Of a stretch of DNA of 64,000 nucleotides, positions 53,567-63,062 are shown in pieces; the first letter of the stretch is position 1, and each line of letters starts with the position of its first letter. Under the pieces are notes generated by a model. It had not been told where the DNA came from. It did not search any database and saw nothing but the letters and a program-made list of their open reading frames with translations. The DNA comes from Ectobacillus antri. Its GTDB lineage: Bacteria > Bacillota > Bacilli > Bacillales > Bacillaceae_G. The position numbers were made by a program, and so were the translations under genes. The DNA is taken from the NCBI RefSeq assembly GCF_003852715.1, contig NZ_RIAV01000011.1, forward strand, positions 28,749-92,748, given 5' to 3'.

Positions 53567-54376
53567 ATGAAGGAAAGAGTAGCAAGTTTACTAGAGAAGG
53601 TACGTAATGAAAATCCGCTGATACATAATATTACAAATGTCGTAGTGACAAACTTTACAGCCAACGGTTTGTTGGCGTTAGGTGCGTCTCCTGTGATGGC
53701 ATATGCACACGAGGAGGTGGCGGACATGGCGCGCATTGCGGGTGCGCTTGTTTTAAACATGGGAACGCTAAACGCGGTAGAGGTAGAGGCGATGTTACTT
53801 GCAGGAAAAGCGGCTAACGAGCGCGGCGTTCCTGTTATTTTTGATCCGGTTGGTGCAGGTGCGACGCCGTATCGAACAGAAATAGCTCGTGCCATTGCTG
53901 GGACAGTGAAGCTGTCAGCCATTCGCGGGAATGCGGCTGAAATTGCCAATGTGATTGGAGAAGCGTGGGCAATTAAAGGAGTGGACAGCACCGGGGAAGG
54001 TAGCGTTGTAGAACTAGCGCAAAAGGCTGCCAAGCGACTGCAAACGGTTGTCGTTGTAACGGGGAAGGAAGATGTAGTTGCTGATGAGCAAGGTGTATAC
54101 ATCATTGCAAACGGCCACCCCCTTTTAACAAAGGTAACTGGAACAGGCTGCTTGTTAACATCGGTTATTGGTGCATTTGCCGCAGTAGAAACAGACGTTG
54201 CATTTGCTGCGGCTGCAGCACTTGCTTGCTATGGTGTGGCGGCAGAGCTAGCGTATGAACAAGCGGGAGATAACCCGGGGAGTTTTCAAATTGCTTTGCT
54301 AGATGCGCTTGCTATTGTTTCGCGTGTTCATGTTGAGGAAAGAGCTCTTATAGAAGGGATGAACAGTCATGTATAA
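53567..54376 (+). CDS. thiM: Hydroxyethylthiazole kinase
   Basis: A 269-residue kinase that salvages the thiazole moiety of thiamine. It begins with the family block [20 protein letters not shown], contains [12 protein letters not shown] and IRGNAAEI, and the catalytic anion hole [22 protein letters not shown] precedes the ATG. Its end overlaps thiD by 8 bases. It is controlled by the TPP riboswitch. Confidence 0.96.
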   Translation: MKERVASLLEKVRNENPLIHNITNVVVTNFTANGLLALGASPVMAYAHEEVADMARIAGALVLNMGTLNAVEVEAMLLAGKAANERGVPVIFDPVGAGATPYRTEIARAIAGTVKLSAIRGNAAEIANVIGEAWAIKGVDSTGEGSVVELAQKAAKRLQTVVVVTGKEDVVADEQGVYIIANGHPLLTKVTGTGCLLTSVIGAFAAVETDVAFAAAAALACYGVAAELAYEQAGDNPGSFQIALLDALAIVSRVHVEERALIEGMNSHV

Positions 54377-55175
54377 AGTATTAACGATTGCAGGATCAGA
54401 CAGTGGCGGTGGTGCCGGCATTCAAGCGGATTTGAAAACGTTTCAGGAGCTTGATGTATTCGGTATGTCTGCTATTACCGCTGTAACAGCGCAAAATACA
54501 CTTGGTGTGCAAGGTGTGTATCCCATGTCAGTCGAAGCCGTAACACAACAAATTCAATCAATCGGTACTGATATGGGAGCAGATGCCATCAAGACGGGTA
54601 TGTTATTTAGCGCAGAAATCATTCGCGCTGTTGCGGCAGGTATTGAACAATTTGGCTGGAAACATGTTGTCGTGGACCCGGTTATGATTGCTAAGGGCGG
54701 TGCATCTTTGCTGCAGCAGGAGGCCGTGGAGGCATTAAAAGAAGAGCTACTACCACTGGCTACTGTAGTAACGCCGAACATACCGGAGGCAGAGGTTTTG
54801 ACCAAAATGAAAATTGAAACGATGGCAGACCGTCAGCGTGCGGCAAAGCGACTGCACAGTATGGGTGTAACGTATGTTGTCATTAAAGGTGGTCATGATG
54901 TACTTGACGAAGCAACGGATCTTTTATATGACGGTACTTCCTTTTTCTACTATACAAGCCCAAAGATTGCGACGAAAAATACACATGGCACGGGATGTAC
55001 GTTTGCGGCGGCGATTGCAGCGCAATTAGCAAAAGGACAATCTGTACAAGAAGCAGTGCAAGTAGCCAAAGCGTTTATTCAAGCGGCTATTACAGATGAG
55101 CTGCAGATTGGGGCAGGCCATGGCCCTACGAATCATTGGGCTTATCAAAAATCGCTCAAGCAGGTGTTACGATGA
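54369..55175 (+). CDS. thiD: Hydroxymethylpyrimidine (phosphate) kinase
   Basis: A 268-residue kinase that phosphorylates HMP and HMP-P, giving the pyrimidine diphosphate for thiamine synthesis. It opens [20 protein letters not shown], contains [21 protein letters not shown] and the catalytic [14 protein letters not shown]. It overlaps both thiM and thiE, so all three are translated together. Confidence 0.96.
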   Translation: MYKVLTIAGSDSGGGAGIQADLKTFQELDVFGMSAITAVTAQNTLGVQGVYPMSVEAVTQQIQSIGTDMGADAIKTGMLFSAEIIRAVAAGIEQFGWKHVVVDPVMIAKGGASLLQQEAVEALKEELLPLATVVTPNIPEAEVLTKMKIETMADRQRAAKRLHSMGVTYVVIKGGHDVLDEATDLLYDGTSFFYYTSPKIATKNTHGTGCTFAAAIAAQLAKGQSVQEAVQVAKAFIQAAITDELQIGAGHGPTNHWAYQKSLKQVLR

Positions 55176-55831
55176 GTAGAATTACAGCGAAGAAGATGAG
55201 AGAGCTGCTGCCGGTGTACTTTATCGCCGGCAGCAATAACTGCAAAGAAAATCTAGAAACAGTTGTGGAGCAAGCCATTCAAGGTGGCATTACATTATTT
55301 CAGTTTCGGGAAAAAGGAAACGATGCGCTGCACGGCGAACAAAGATATGCATTAGCACAAAGAGTGCAGCGGATTTGTCAGGAGAACGGGGTGCCATTCA
55401 TCGTAAATGATGATATTGAGCTGGCCCTTTCCTTAGATGCGGATGGTGTTCATATCGGACAGGAGGATGAAGCAGCTTCTCTTGTGAGGGAAAGAATCGG
55501 CAATCGTATCTTAGGTGTATCGGTGCATAGTGTAGAGGAGGCAAAGCAAGCGATTCGAGATGGTGCCGATTACCTCGGCATCGGTCCTATTTTTCCAACA
55601 AACTCAAAAGCAGATGCCAAGCGTGTACAAGGAACGGTGGTTATTGAAGAAATAAGAAAGCAACACATTGCTATTCCGATTGTGGGAATTGGCGGTATTC
55701 ATGTAGAAAACGCAAATCAAGTCATACGAGGCGGCGCTGACGGCATTTCTGTTATCTCTGCGATTAGTGAGGCACCGGCCGTTGCTGCGCGTGTAAGAGA
55801 GTTACGTAGAGCGGTAAGTCATGCCCAATAA
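55172..55831 (+). CDS. thiE: Thiamine-phosphate synthase
   Basis: A 219-residue TIM-barrel enzyme joining thiazole phosphate and HMP diphosphate to thiamine phosphate. It has [53 protein letters not shown] and [10 protein letters not shown]. The ATG at 55172 overlaps the thiD stop by four bases with AGGTG upstream; longer frames are unlikely. Confidence 0.96.
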   Translation: MSRITAKKMRELLPVYFIAGSNNCKENLETVVEQAIQGGITLFQFREKGNDALHGEQRYALAQRVQRICQENGVPFIVNDDIELALSLDADGVHIGQEDEAASLVRERIGNRILGVSVHSVEEAKQAIRDGADYLGIGPIFPTNSKADAKRVQGTVVIEEIRKQHIAIPIVGIGGIHVENANQVIRGGADGISVISAISEAPAVAARVRELRRAVSHAQ

Positions 55832-56258
55832 GTGTTGTGTAGCTTGTTCCATATCTGTGCGCCCATCCTACTTTTGCTTTTATGATAAAATTTGATATAT
55901 ATCAATAGCTCACACACGTTAGAACTATATTACACATCGACATATAAAAGTAAGAATATAGCATCTCACTACATGTGTATGGTCTTACTCCGCACGCGTA
56001 TCTGTTAAGCACTAACCGTAGCAAAACATGGTCCGTCCTTCTCTCCCACAAAAAGAACGTTGGTTTTTCTATTTGTACCTAATGTAGTACCTGTTTACAT
56101 CTCTCAGTTTCAAACTAAATAGTTTCTATCTGTTAGATTTTTCTGTATACTTTAATGAGAGATACTGCTGTATGAGGACTGACCTAGTGTGTAGTCTTCG
56201 TGCGCCTTACGCTTGTAAGGAGACGTAAACAGCATGATACATATAGGAGGTTTGTAGA
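55832..56258. other. 427-bp region between thiE and ampS
   Basis: It contains copy C of the 180-bp repeat and a short hairpin (CCTTAC/GTAAGG at about 56202-56220) in the leader of ampS. No gene was found. The ampS promoter was not confidently located. Confidence 0.45.
55921..56091 (-). repeat. About 170-bp interspersed repeat, copy C (inverted)
   Basis: The reverse complement shares the ordered blocks GGTACAAATAGAAAAACC, TTCTTTTTGTGGGAGAGAAG, TAGTGCTTAACAGATACGCG and ATACACATGTAG with copy B. The ends are more degraded than in copies A and B. Confidence 0.65.
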
Positions 56259-57491
56259 ATGACACAATTCCAAGAAAAAGTAGAGAAGTATGCCGAGCTT
56301 GCTGTTCGCGTTGGTGTGAATTTGCAGGAAGGGCAAACGCTTATTATCAATGCGCAGATTGAAACAGCGCCATTTGTGCGTTTGGTTGCGAAAAAGGCAT
56401 ATGAGGCAGGCGCAAAAAATGTTCATGTGGAGTGGAATGATGATGAACTAACAAGAACGAAATACGAAAGCGCGCCTGATGAAGCGTTTACAGAATATCC
56501 GCTTTGGAAAGCGAAGGGCTTAGAAGAAATGGCAGAGAGCGGCGCGTGTGTGCTTTCTATCTATGCACCAAATCCAGATCTACTAAAAGGCATCGACTCG
56601 CAGCGTATTTCTAATGCAAATAAAGCAGCGGGCTTAGCTTTGAAAAAATACCGTAGCTACATGATGACGGACAAAATGCGTTGGTCTATTATCACAGTTC
56701 CAACAACAGCGTCCGTTGCAAAAATCTTCCCGGATGTTTCTTTAGAGGAAGGAACAGAAAAGTTATGGGAAGCGATTTTCCATATTAACCGTATTAACGC
56801 AGAAGATCCAATTGCTGCATGGCATACACATAATGAAACATTAAAGCAAAAAGTAGCTTATTTAAATGAGAAGCAATATGCAAAAATCGTATATGAAGCA
56901 CCGGGTACAAACTTAACAGTAGAACTACCTGAAAATCATTTATGGCAGGGCGGTGGTTCTGTGAGTGCGGATGGTGTGGTATTCAATCCAAATATGCCAA
57001 CAGAAGAAGTATACACAATGCCGCACCGTAACGGTGTGAACGGCGTTGTGCAAAGCACGAAGCCGCTTAACTACGCAGGCAACCTAATCGACAACTTTAC
57101 ACTAACATTTGAAAACGGAAAGGTTGTTGATTACACAGCTGAAGTAGGATATGACACATTAAAACTGTTGCTTGAAACAGACGAAGGCGCACGTCATCTA
57201 GGTGAAATTGCATTGGTTCCTCATAAATCGCCAATCTCTGACTCTGGTTTAATTTTCTACAATACACTGTACGATGAGAATGCCTCCAATCATTTAGCGC
57301 TTGGAGAGGCGTATCCAGTAAATTTAGAAAACGGTACATCAATGACAGAAGAAGAACTACAAGAGCGCGGCGCAAACAAAAGTCTTGTACATGAAGACTT
57401 TATGATTGGTTCTGCAGAAATGAATATTGACGGTATTACCAAGGATGGTAAACGCGAACCAATTTTCAGAAACGGAAACTGGGCGTTTTAA
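56259..57491 (+). CDS. ampS: Aminopeptidase T (M29 family)
   Basis: A 410-residue cytoplasmic metallo-aminopeptidase. It shows LQEGQTLIINAQIETAPFVR, VEWNDDELTRTKYESAPDEA, the metal-ligand segments NLIDNFTLTFENGKVVDYTAE and LGEIALVPHKSPISDSGLIFYNTLYDENASNHLALG, and the final DFMIGSAEMNIDG, all typical of M29 AmpS/AmpT. AGGAGG precedes the ATG. It is transcribed alone. Its role is general peptide turnover. Confidence 0.95.
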   Translation: MTQFQEKVEKYAELAVRVGVNLQEGQTLIINAQIETAPFVRLVAKKAYEAGAKNVHVEWNDDELTRTKYESAPDEAFTEYPLWKAKGLEEMAESGACVLSIYAPNPDLLKGIDSQRISNANKAAGLALKKYRSYMMTDKMRWSIITVPTTASVAKIFPDVSLEEGTEKLWEAIFHINRINAEDPIAAWHTHNETLKQKVAYLNEKQYAKIVYEAPGTNLTVELPENHLWQGGGSVSADGVVFNPNMPTEEVYTMPHRNGVNGVVQSTKPLNYAGNLIDNFTLTFENGKVVDYTAEVGYDTLKLLLETDEGARHLGEIALVPHKSPISDSGLIFYNTLYDENASNHLALGEAYPVNLENGTSMTEEELQERGANKSLVHEDFMIGSAEMNIDGITKDGKREPIFRNGNWAF

Positions 57492-57492
57492 C

Positions 57493-57865
57493 GAAAAGAG
57501 GCTGGGATAGAACTGAATTTTCCCTTGCAAAAGCTGAATAAATCCATTTAAAAGGCTGTTTTCGCAAACTTTGTTGCTATGTAACAAGTAGTGGGGAATG
57601 GTTGATTTCCGCTCGGGGTTGCTCGCTTTCCGCGGGGCGTGCGGTGAGCCTCCTCGGCTTATAGCCTATGGGGTCTCACCTGAGCCGTTGCTTCTGCAGG
57701 AGTCTGAAACAAAGAAACCTATCTAAAAACAACAGTTTTTTTAGAATAGAGCCATTTAAAATAGCAATACAAAGAAAAGGACCGAACTATTACAAAATTC
57801 TAAATTAGAATTTTGCATGATAGTTCGGTTTTTTCTTCACTTAAAATATGTTTGTCCCAGCCTCT
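57493..57865. repeat. Nested inverted-repeat element (copy 3) interrupted by a MITE
   Basis: AAAGAGGCTGGGATA at the left pairs with TGTCCCAGCCTCTTT at the right. An inner hairpin at 57779-57832 (ACCGAACTAT and ATAGTTCGGT around an AATTCTAAATTAGAATT stem) is like that at 9747-9803. Between the left arm and the inner hairpin lies the inserted repeat at 57554-57751. Confidence 0.75.
57554..57751 (+). mobile_element. MITE-like 198-bp repeat, copy 2
   Basis: It is closely similar to 36561-36781 from GGCTGTTTTCGCAAAC onwards but lacks about 25 bp near the right end. It is flanked by the direct repeat CCATTTAAAA at 57544-57553 and 57752-57761, unrelated in sequence to the flanks of copy 1, as expected for target duplication. 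Confidence 0.88.
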
Positions 57866-57867
57866 TT

Positions 57868-58242
57868 TTAATCTTCACGCAATTTGACATGCAGAAAAAC
57901 ATTAACCATAAAAATAATGATAGCTAATGTCAGCGCTGTGCCACCGATTGCGACAAAGGGACCGGCAGCTTCTTTGCCTTTTACGACAAAAGAAAGTGCA
58001 AGCATCATAATAGGGAGTGCGATGTTATGTAGCCAGAAGTGGATCTTACCAAGCCTTGAAGCTGCTGCATCTGGGAAGAGATGATAAAGGATACCTGCAA
58101 CTGCCATAGCGGCCCAACCTAGTAAGTTAATGTGTACATGCACAGGTGTCAGTATGTAAGAGTGTGTAATAGACATATACATTCCCAAAACAACCCCAAC
58201 GACTAAATAGATTGTTGAAATCTTAATAAAGCGAACGCCCAT
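57868..58242 (-). CDS. Small heme-copper-oxidase subunit I-like membrane protein
   Basis: A 124-residue protein with four membrane spans. It contains THSYILTPVHVHINLLGW, which resembles a heme-ligand helix of cytochrome oxidase/nitric oxide reductase subunit I. It is far too short to be a complete oxidase. Similar small proteins in Bacillus are annotated as cytochrome-c oxidase-like; their job is unclear and may be heme or quinone related. AGGAGGT precedes the ATG. It stands alone. Confidence 0.75.
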   Translation of the reverse strand: MGVRFIKISTIYLVVGVVLGMYMSITHSYILTPVHVHINLLGWAAMAVAGILYHLFPDAAASRLGKIHFWLHNIALPIMMLALSFVVKGKEAAGPFVAIGGTALTLAIIIFMVNVFLHVKLRED

Positions 58243-58344
58243 TTAACTACCTCCTCTTTCTAAAAAAGTGTTATTGAAATACGTTTCCATATATATGAAA
58301 CCAACATTTTTTATATTCTTTTCACCCTAAAAATCTTTCTTTCA

Positions 58345-58388
58345 GGAATTCATGTATAATAGTAATTATTAAAAATTTTTTAATAATT
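58345..58388 (+). promoter_or_regulatory. Promoter -10 and AT-only palindrome before the McrB-like operon
   Basis: TATAAT near 58355 is followed at 58364-58388 by a near-perfect palindrome, AATTATTAAAAA against TTTTTTAATAATT, placed at the start of transcription. No good -35 was seen. It could be an operator or a DNA-bending site. Confidence 0.5.
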
Positions 58389-58426
58389 TTAACAACTTAT
58401 TAAAAACGTAAAGAAGGTATGATTTC

Positions 58427-59401
58427 ATGGAGAAGGAACTTTGGAAATGGATTTTTCAAGAAATGGATGAAGAGAAATTGTATCAAATTATGAAAAAAAC
58501 AGACATCACTATCAATGGTTTTCGAAAAGTAGATCGTGAAATGCTTCGAAGATTGCGAACGAAAGTAATTGCTGATTTATTAAAGCCGCGATTATTGGCT
58601 CGTGTACAAAGTGTGTTAGGAGATATGAACTTACAGCATGCTTGGCCTAAGACAAAACAAGAACTATTACATGAGATGAAGGATTTTAAAAGGGGTGCTG
58701 AGGTTTTAGCAGGATTATTGCTTTCAGAAGAAGAAGAGCAACTACAAATGGCAGAACAATTATATAAAAGCTTGCAAGCACCTGTGGCTTCGCAAGAAAT
58801 AGAAAATCCTATCCAGTCGTTACAAAACATTATTCGAAATTTAGAAGAAAAGGTTAAAAAGCAGGATGGGAAAGTAAAAGAGCTGTCCAAAGATTTGTTG
58901 CAAGTGGAACAAGCATTAAAGAACAAAGAAACCGAGATAAAGAAAGCAGAAGGTGAAATACAAGAATTAAAGAAACGAATACAAGAAGAGAAAGAGAGAA
59001 ATCTTGTATATGAATATGAGCAAAAGTTACATGAACAGGAAACGTTAAAGCTACGTGAGGAGCTGCATAGGGTCATGAAAGAAAGCCATAAACAGCAAAT
59101 AGAGATTGAAACCTTACGTGCTCCGCAAGCCTTTTTAATATCACCGGAGCCGCAAAAAACGATTGCTGTGCTTGGAGATCTAGCAGAACTTGCTACAGAT
59201 AAAGCAGAAGTATTTCTTTCAAATGAGGCAATTCAACAGGCAATTGGAACGGAAGTATTATCTTCTTTTGAATATGTTTGTTTGCTACGATTTACAATGA
59301 CACCTTCATTGCTGAGAAAAGTTAAAAAATCTGTACGCACGGAGCAGATAAAAGAGTTCTATAATATGCATGAATTTGTGCGATGGGAGGCCTCAATATG
59401 A
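58427..59401 (+). CDS. Coiled-coil protein, first gene of the McrB-like/DUF2357 operon
   Basis: A 324-residue soluble protein not recognised as a named family. The N-terminal 110 residues are helical and basic (MLRRLRTKVIADLLKPRLLA). Residues about 125-235 form a long Glu/Lys-rich coiled coil. A C-terminal globular part (about 240-324) carries FEYVCLLRFTMTPSLLRKVKK. AAGAAGGT precedes the ATG. Its stop overlaps the start of the McrB-like gene, so the product is likely a structural or sensor partner of that AAA+ protein. Function inferred only from context. Confidence 0.7.
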   Translation: MEKELWKWIFQEMDEEKLYQIMKKTDITINGFRKVDREMLRRLRTKVIADLLKPRLLARVQSVLGDMNLQHAWPKTKQELLHEMKDFKRGAEVLAGLLLSEEEEQLQMAEQLYKSLQAPVASQEIENPIQSLQNIIRNLEEKVKKQDGKVKELSKDLLQVEQALKNKETEIKKAEGEIQELKKRIQEEKERNLVYEYEQKLHEQETLKLREELHRVMKESHKQQIEIETLRAPQAFLISPEPQKTIAVLGDLAELATDKAEVFLSNEAIQQAIGTEVLSSFEYVCLLRFTMTPSLLRKVKKSVRTEQIKEFYNMHEFVRWEASI

Positions 59402-61284
59402 TGAAACAATGGGATATTTCTATGCTAGGTACAGTGGCTTCAAATTATGATGTTGAAACAAATTTAGGTAAATCGAGAAGTGTATTTGTGAATAGTCAAA
59501 ATACGGTTCAGTTTTGGATTAAGCGTATATCAAAAGCACCTAAGTCATTTCCAAATCAATATTATTTCACAGGGTATGCAACGGAACTAGAGAAGTTTGG
59601 TTTTCACGATGATTTAAGGAAACCGGATTATATTCGTGAAGAAGATGTGCGTAACTTTTTAGAGAATTACCTTGTTGTATTTACACCTATACGTAAGCAA
59701 ACTGCAAGCGGAGAAGTATTTTTAGCTCGTGATATTGAATTACTGCGCAAGGCCGATACATTCCAAAATCGTGACATTTTTGTTCCTGTCCCTGTGTACA
59801 GCCAGGAAAAGCACGGTTATTCCATGGAAGAGTTTTGCCAGCGAACTAAAGCCAAGAAGCACGTTGGGAAAATACCTAAAATTTCTACCGAAAGTAACGA
59901 TACACCGGAGTTCGTTTTCTGGAAAGAAAGTGAAGAGGTGGTATATGTTATCGGTTCTTTTAGCGGCCATTCCCATGCACATGGTGGATTTTGTTTTCAT
60001 TGTCAACAGAAGCTGAAGGTTCAGGTGCTTCCAGAAATGTGGCTTGATGATATGTATGAAGCTTCGGCAACGCTATCTTTTATGAGTATTCATATGTATG
60101 ACAGCCTGAAGGCTTTGCTTAGTGACACAGAACCTTTTGAGGTCGCAATAGATGAGGTAGCCGCAACAGCTTCTCAAATCGACCGTATAGAAGAGAAGGC
60201 AGAGGAGGAAGCATTTCTGCAGCATTTTATACGTGTCACAAAAGCGGAAGGACTATTATATGCTGAAAAAGATTTAGTAAACTTTCATACAGCGATGAAG
60301 GTTTCAAATCTAGTCATTCTTCAAGGAATGAGCGGAATTGGAAAGTCTAGACTTGTCCATGCATATGCAAAGGCTCTTGGTATCCATAATGAGCGTCAAA
60401 TGTTATTTATTCCGGTTAGACCGGCATGGACAGATGATACACATGTAATGGGCTATACGGATTTGTTAAATAATGTGTATCGGGCCAGTGATTCCGGTTT
60501 GGTTGACTTATTAATAGATGCTTCTAAACATCAGGACAAGCTATATGTGGTTGCATTTGATGAAATGAACTTAGCGCGTGTTGAACATTATTTTTCTCAG
60601 TTTTTATCGGTTTTGGAAATGGGACGAGAGAATAAGGAAATTCGTTTATATCATGAAAAATTAAAAACAACTCTTCATAATGCAGAGCAATATCCACCGA
60701 CAGTTCCCATTGGGGACAATGTAATGTTTGTCGGTACTGTAAATGTAGACGAATCTACGTATCATTTTTCGGATAAGGTGCTCGACCGAGCGAATGTTAT
60801 CACCCTCAATATTATGAAATATGCTCTTCTTCAGGAAGATAGCCTTATTGAAACAACGCCCATTTCGTACGAGAGGTATACATCATTCCGCCAACCCACT
60901 GGATTTGCACTGAGTGGAGCTGAAATCGATTTACTATGGGATATACATGAAGCTATGCATAAGGCAGATGCGCGTACAGGGATAGGTCCTCGTGTAGTGA
61001 GACAAATTAATGCGTACCTGCAGCTATTGCCGCACACGGGAAGTATGACGCGAGAAGAAGCTTTAGATTTACAGATTGTGCAGCGTGTTTTAACAAAAAT
61101 ACGCGGAGCGGAAGAAGTTTGGAGACCTTTGGTTGGTACGTATGAAAAGGAAAAAGGTGACATTGTGGCAGGTGAATTATTAGTGCTTTTGGAAAAGTAT
61201 AAGCATTTGTCCACTTTTGCACACACAATTGCCCTTTTGAAACAAAAAGCAAAAGAGTTGAAACTACATGGCTACACATACTGA
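59398..61284 (+). CDS. McrB-like AAA+ NTPase
   Basis: A 628-residue protein. The N-terminal about 280 residues are a unique region containing GHSHAHGGFCFHC (about 190-202), a His/Cys cluster that could bind zinc. The AAA+ domain has Walker A GMSGIGKS (about 310-317), Walker B VVAFDEMNLAR (about 383-394) and GTVNVDES plus FSDKVLDRA, the McrB-subfamily signatures; the VNVDES form replaces the NTADRS of GTP-specific McrB. The start at 59398 follows GGGAGG and overlaps the upstream stop (ATGA). It overlaps the next gene by 17 bases. It is probably the motor of a restriction-type complex. Confidence 0.85.
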   Translation: MMKQWDISMLGTVASNYDVETNLGKSRSVFVNSQNTVQFWIKRISKAPKSFPNQYYFTGYATELEKFGFHDDLRKPDYIREEDVRNFLENYLVVFTPIRKQTASGEVFLARDIELLRKADTFQNRDIFVPVPVYSQEKHGYSMEEFCQRTKAKKHVGKIPKISTESNDTPEFVFWKESEEVVYVIGSFSGHSHAHGGFCFHCQQKLKVQVLPEMWLDDMYEASATLSFMSIHMYDSLKALLSDTEPFEVAIDEVAATASQIDRIEEKAEEEAFLQHFIRVTKAEGLLYAEKDLVNFHTAMKVSNLVILQGMSGIGKSRLVHAYAKALGIHNERQMLFIPVRPAWTDDTHVMGYTDLLNNVYRASDSGLVDLLIDASKHQDKLYVVAFDEMNLARVEHYFSQFLSVLEMGRENKEIRLYHEKLKTTLHNAEQYPPTVPIGDNVMFVGTVNVDESTYHFSDKVLDRANVITLNIMKYALLQEDSLIETTPISYERYTSFRQPTGFALSGAEIDLLWDIHEAMHKADARTGIGPRVVRQINAYLQLLPHTGSMTREEALDLQIVQRVLTKIRGAEEVWRPLVGTYEKEKGDIVAGELLVLLEKYKHLSTFAHTIALLKQKAKELKLHGYTY

Positions 61285-62983
61285 ATTCCAGGTATATTTT
61301 GAACAGCAAGGGCAGGCTAGAGAGCAGTTGATGTTTGTTGAAGAGGAACATGAGCTCAACGGATGCAGCATAATCCGCGAAAATATTGATGTGACTGTCT
61401 TGTTTCAAAGTTCGTATGAAGATTGTCGTTTATATATTGAAGGGCTGGATGATTGTGTAATTCAAACATCGAGTGACGGAGAGGGAGAATCATACTTATT
61501 ACCATCTTCGCAAAAAAAGCTGTTGTTTTCACATGAAAACTTTCCTCTCATACCAGGTGATTATTTAGTTAGGGTGTATTGCGGGCGTTGGTATTATGCG
61601 ATGCTTCGCATTCAACCTAAGCAGGTGACAGAAAGCCAGTTACAGGTGATGAAGGATGAGGTGCAGGAGTTCTTGGAGGGCCTTGCTTATGATGTAGTGA
61701 GCCAAGGTTCAGTGTATAGGATGGTACCGCATGAATTTGCACATAAAGCAAGAGTACTTCAATATCACTATAAAACGGTATTGCCTGCACTCGTTGAGCT
61801 TGTATCGCATGCAAACTATGAAATGGCAACAACGTATGAATCTAAGATCAATTATCAACCTATCGTGATGGATGCAGAGACATTCGCCCAGCGCCTTCGC
61901 TACCCTGATCGAGCGCATGAATGGCGGGTTCCAGTGCGTCGTTTGAATTATGACATACATGAAAATCGGTGGATTAAATCTGTTGTACAGATGATGAAGC
62001 CCTCACTTATTGAAATGCGCAATGAAAGTGTTGTTCATCAAAGTATGCTGAAAAGACAATTGCAACGAGAAGGAAATAGTCAGAAACGGTCGCAACTGCA
62101 AAAAGCGCTAGGATGGCTGGAAAATGTGTATAAAGAGGTCAGTCAGCTTATTATGAAACTCAATATCTTGCAATCTGCTTCTTGGTGGCATGAAGTTGGG
62201 ATATGGGATGGTAATATTTTACCACGAGCCGCTCAGTTAAATGCTAAATATCGTGCCTTTCTTCATATATACAGAGACTGGTGCGGTAATCGGTCTATGA
62301 ATTTAGATGCATCGTATCATCTGCGCTGGAAACGAACGGATAAGCTGTATGAGACTTGGGGGTTTATTCAATTCCTTAAGCTTTTAATAGAAGAACTACA
62401 TTTTTCTCCGCAGGAGGGTTGGATTTTCTCTAATTCTCATTCAGAACAGATTCAAATACCTACATTGGATAGAAATACAAGTATAACATTAAAAAGAGGA
62501 AACCTTAAGGTGCTCTTTGTATATGAAGGAGAAATTCCAAGTGAACCTGCACATACGTCCCTTCAGGTGCCTCTGTATACAGATAGTACAAATAATTGCC
62601 CTGATATGCGCATGGATGTATTTGAGGAAGATGTTTACATGGGAAGTCTCGTATTCGATTTTAAATATAGGCCGCTTCATCACATATGGGATGCTACTAG
62701 AGTAAGACAAAAAACAGCTACGATGAAAAAGCTCACAAACTATGCCGGAGCTTGCAGGTCTTTATTTTTATTTGGATTGGATTACGCGAAATATATAAGA
62801 CCTGTCCATGAAGTATGGGCAATCCATCCGAATGTACATGTCGATTATCCTGTATCCAAAGTGCTAGAGCACCATGCTCTTCGTATTGTACAGCTAAGCC
62901 CTAAGCATGATATGTCTCATATTGCAGAGGATTTAAATAAATCTCTTACTGAGATGATAGAAAAACGACGATTGCTTCGGTGA
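61268..62983 (+). CDS. DUF2357 / PD-(D/E)XK nuclease, McrC-like partner
   Basis: A 571-residue protein of the DUF2357 type. It has VPVRRLNYDIHENRWIK (about 221-237) and LYETWGFIQFLKLL (about 360-373), the family signatures. The C-terminal PD-(D/E)XK site has P445-D446, then D464-x-K466 in LVFDFKYRP, so nuclease activity is expected. The start lies inside the McrB-like gene with only a weak site, implying translational coupling. The pair matches the logic of McrB-McrC type IV restriction, with this protein as nuclease. Modified-DNA specificity is unknown. Confidence 0.83.
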   Translation: MATHTEFQVYFEQQGQAREQLMFVEEEHELNGCSIIRENIDVTVLFQSSYEDCRLYIEGLDDCVIQTSSDGEGESYLLPSSQKKLLFSHENFPLIPGDYLVRVYCGRWYYAMLRIQPKQVTESQLQVMKDEVQEFLEGLAYDVVSQGSVYRMVPHEFAHKARVLQYHYKTVLPALVELVSHANYEMATTYESKINYQPIVMDAETFAQRLRYPDRAHEWRVPVRRLNYDIHENRWIKSVVQMMKPSLIEMRNESVVHQSMLKRQLQREGNSQKRSQLQKALGWLENVYKEVSQLIMKLNILQSASWWHEVGIWDGNILPRAAQLNAKYRAFLHIYRDWCGNRSMNLDASYHLRWKRTDKLYETWGFIQFLKLLIEELHFSPQEGWIFSNSHSEQIQIPTLDRNTSITLKRGNLKVLFVYEGEIPSEPAHTSLQVPLYTDSTNNCPDMRMDVFEEDVYMGSLVFDFKYRPLHHIWDATRVRQKTATMKKLTNYAGACRSLFLFGLDYAKYIRPVHEVWAIHPNVHVDYPVSKVLEHHALRIVQLSPKHDMSHIAEDLNKSLTEMIEKRRLLR

Positions 62984-63062
62984 AATCTGTTATTCTATCG
63001 AAAAATGAGAGAGTTTTCATTATAATTGAAAAAGAGATAGCTACAGCGAGAGGGGACATATT

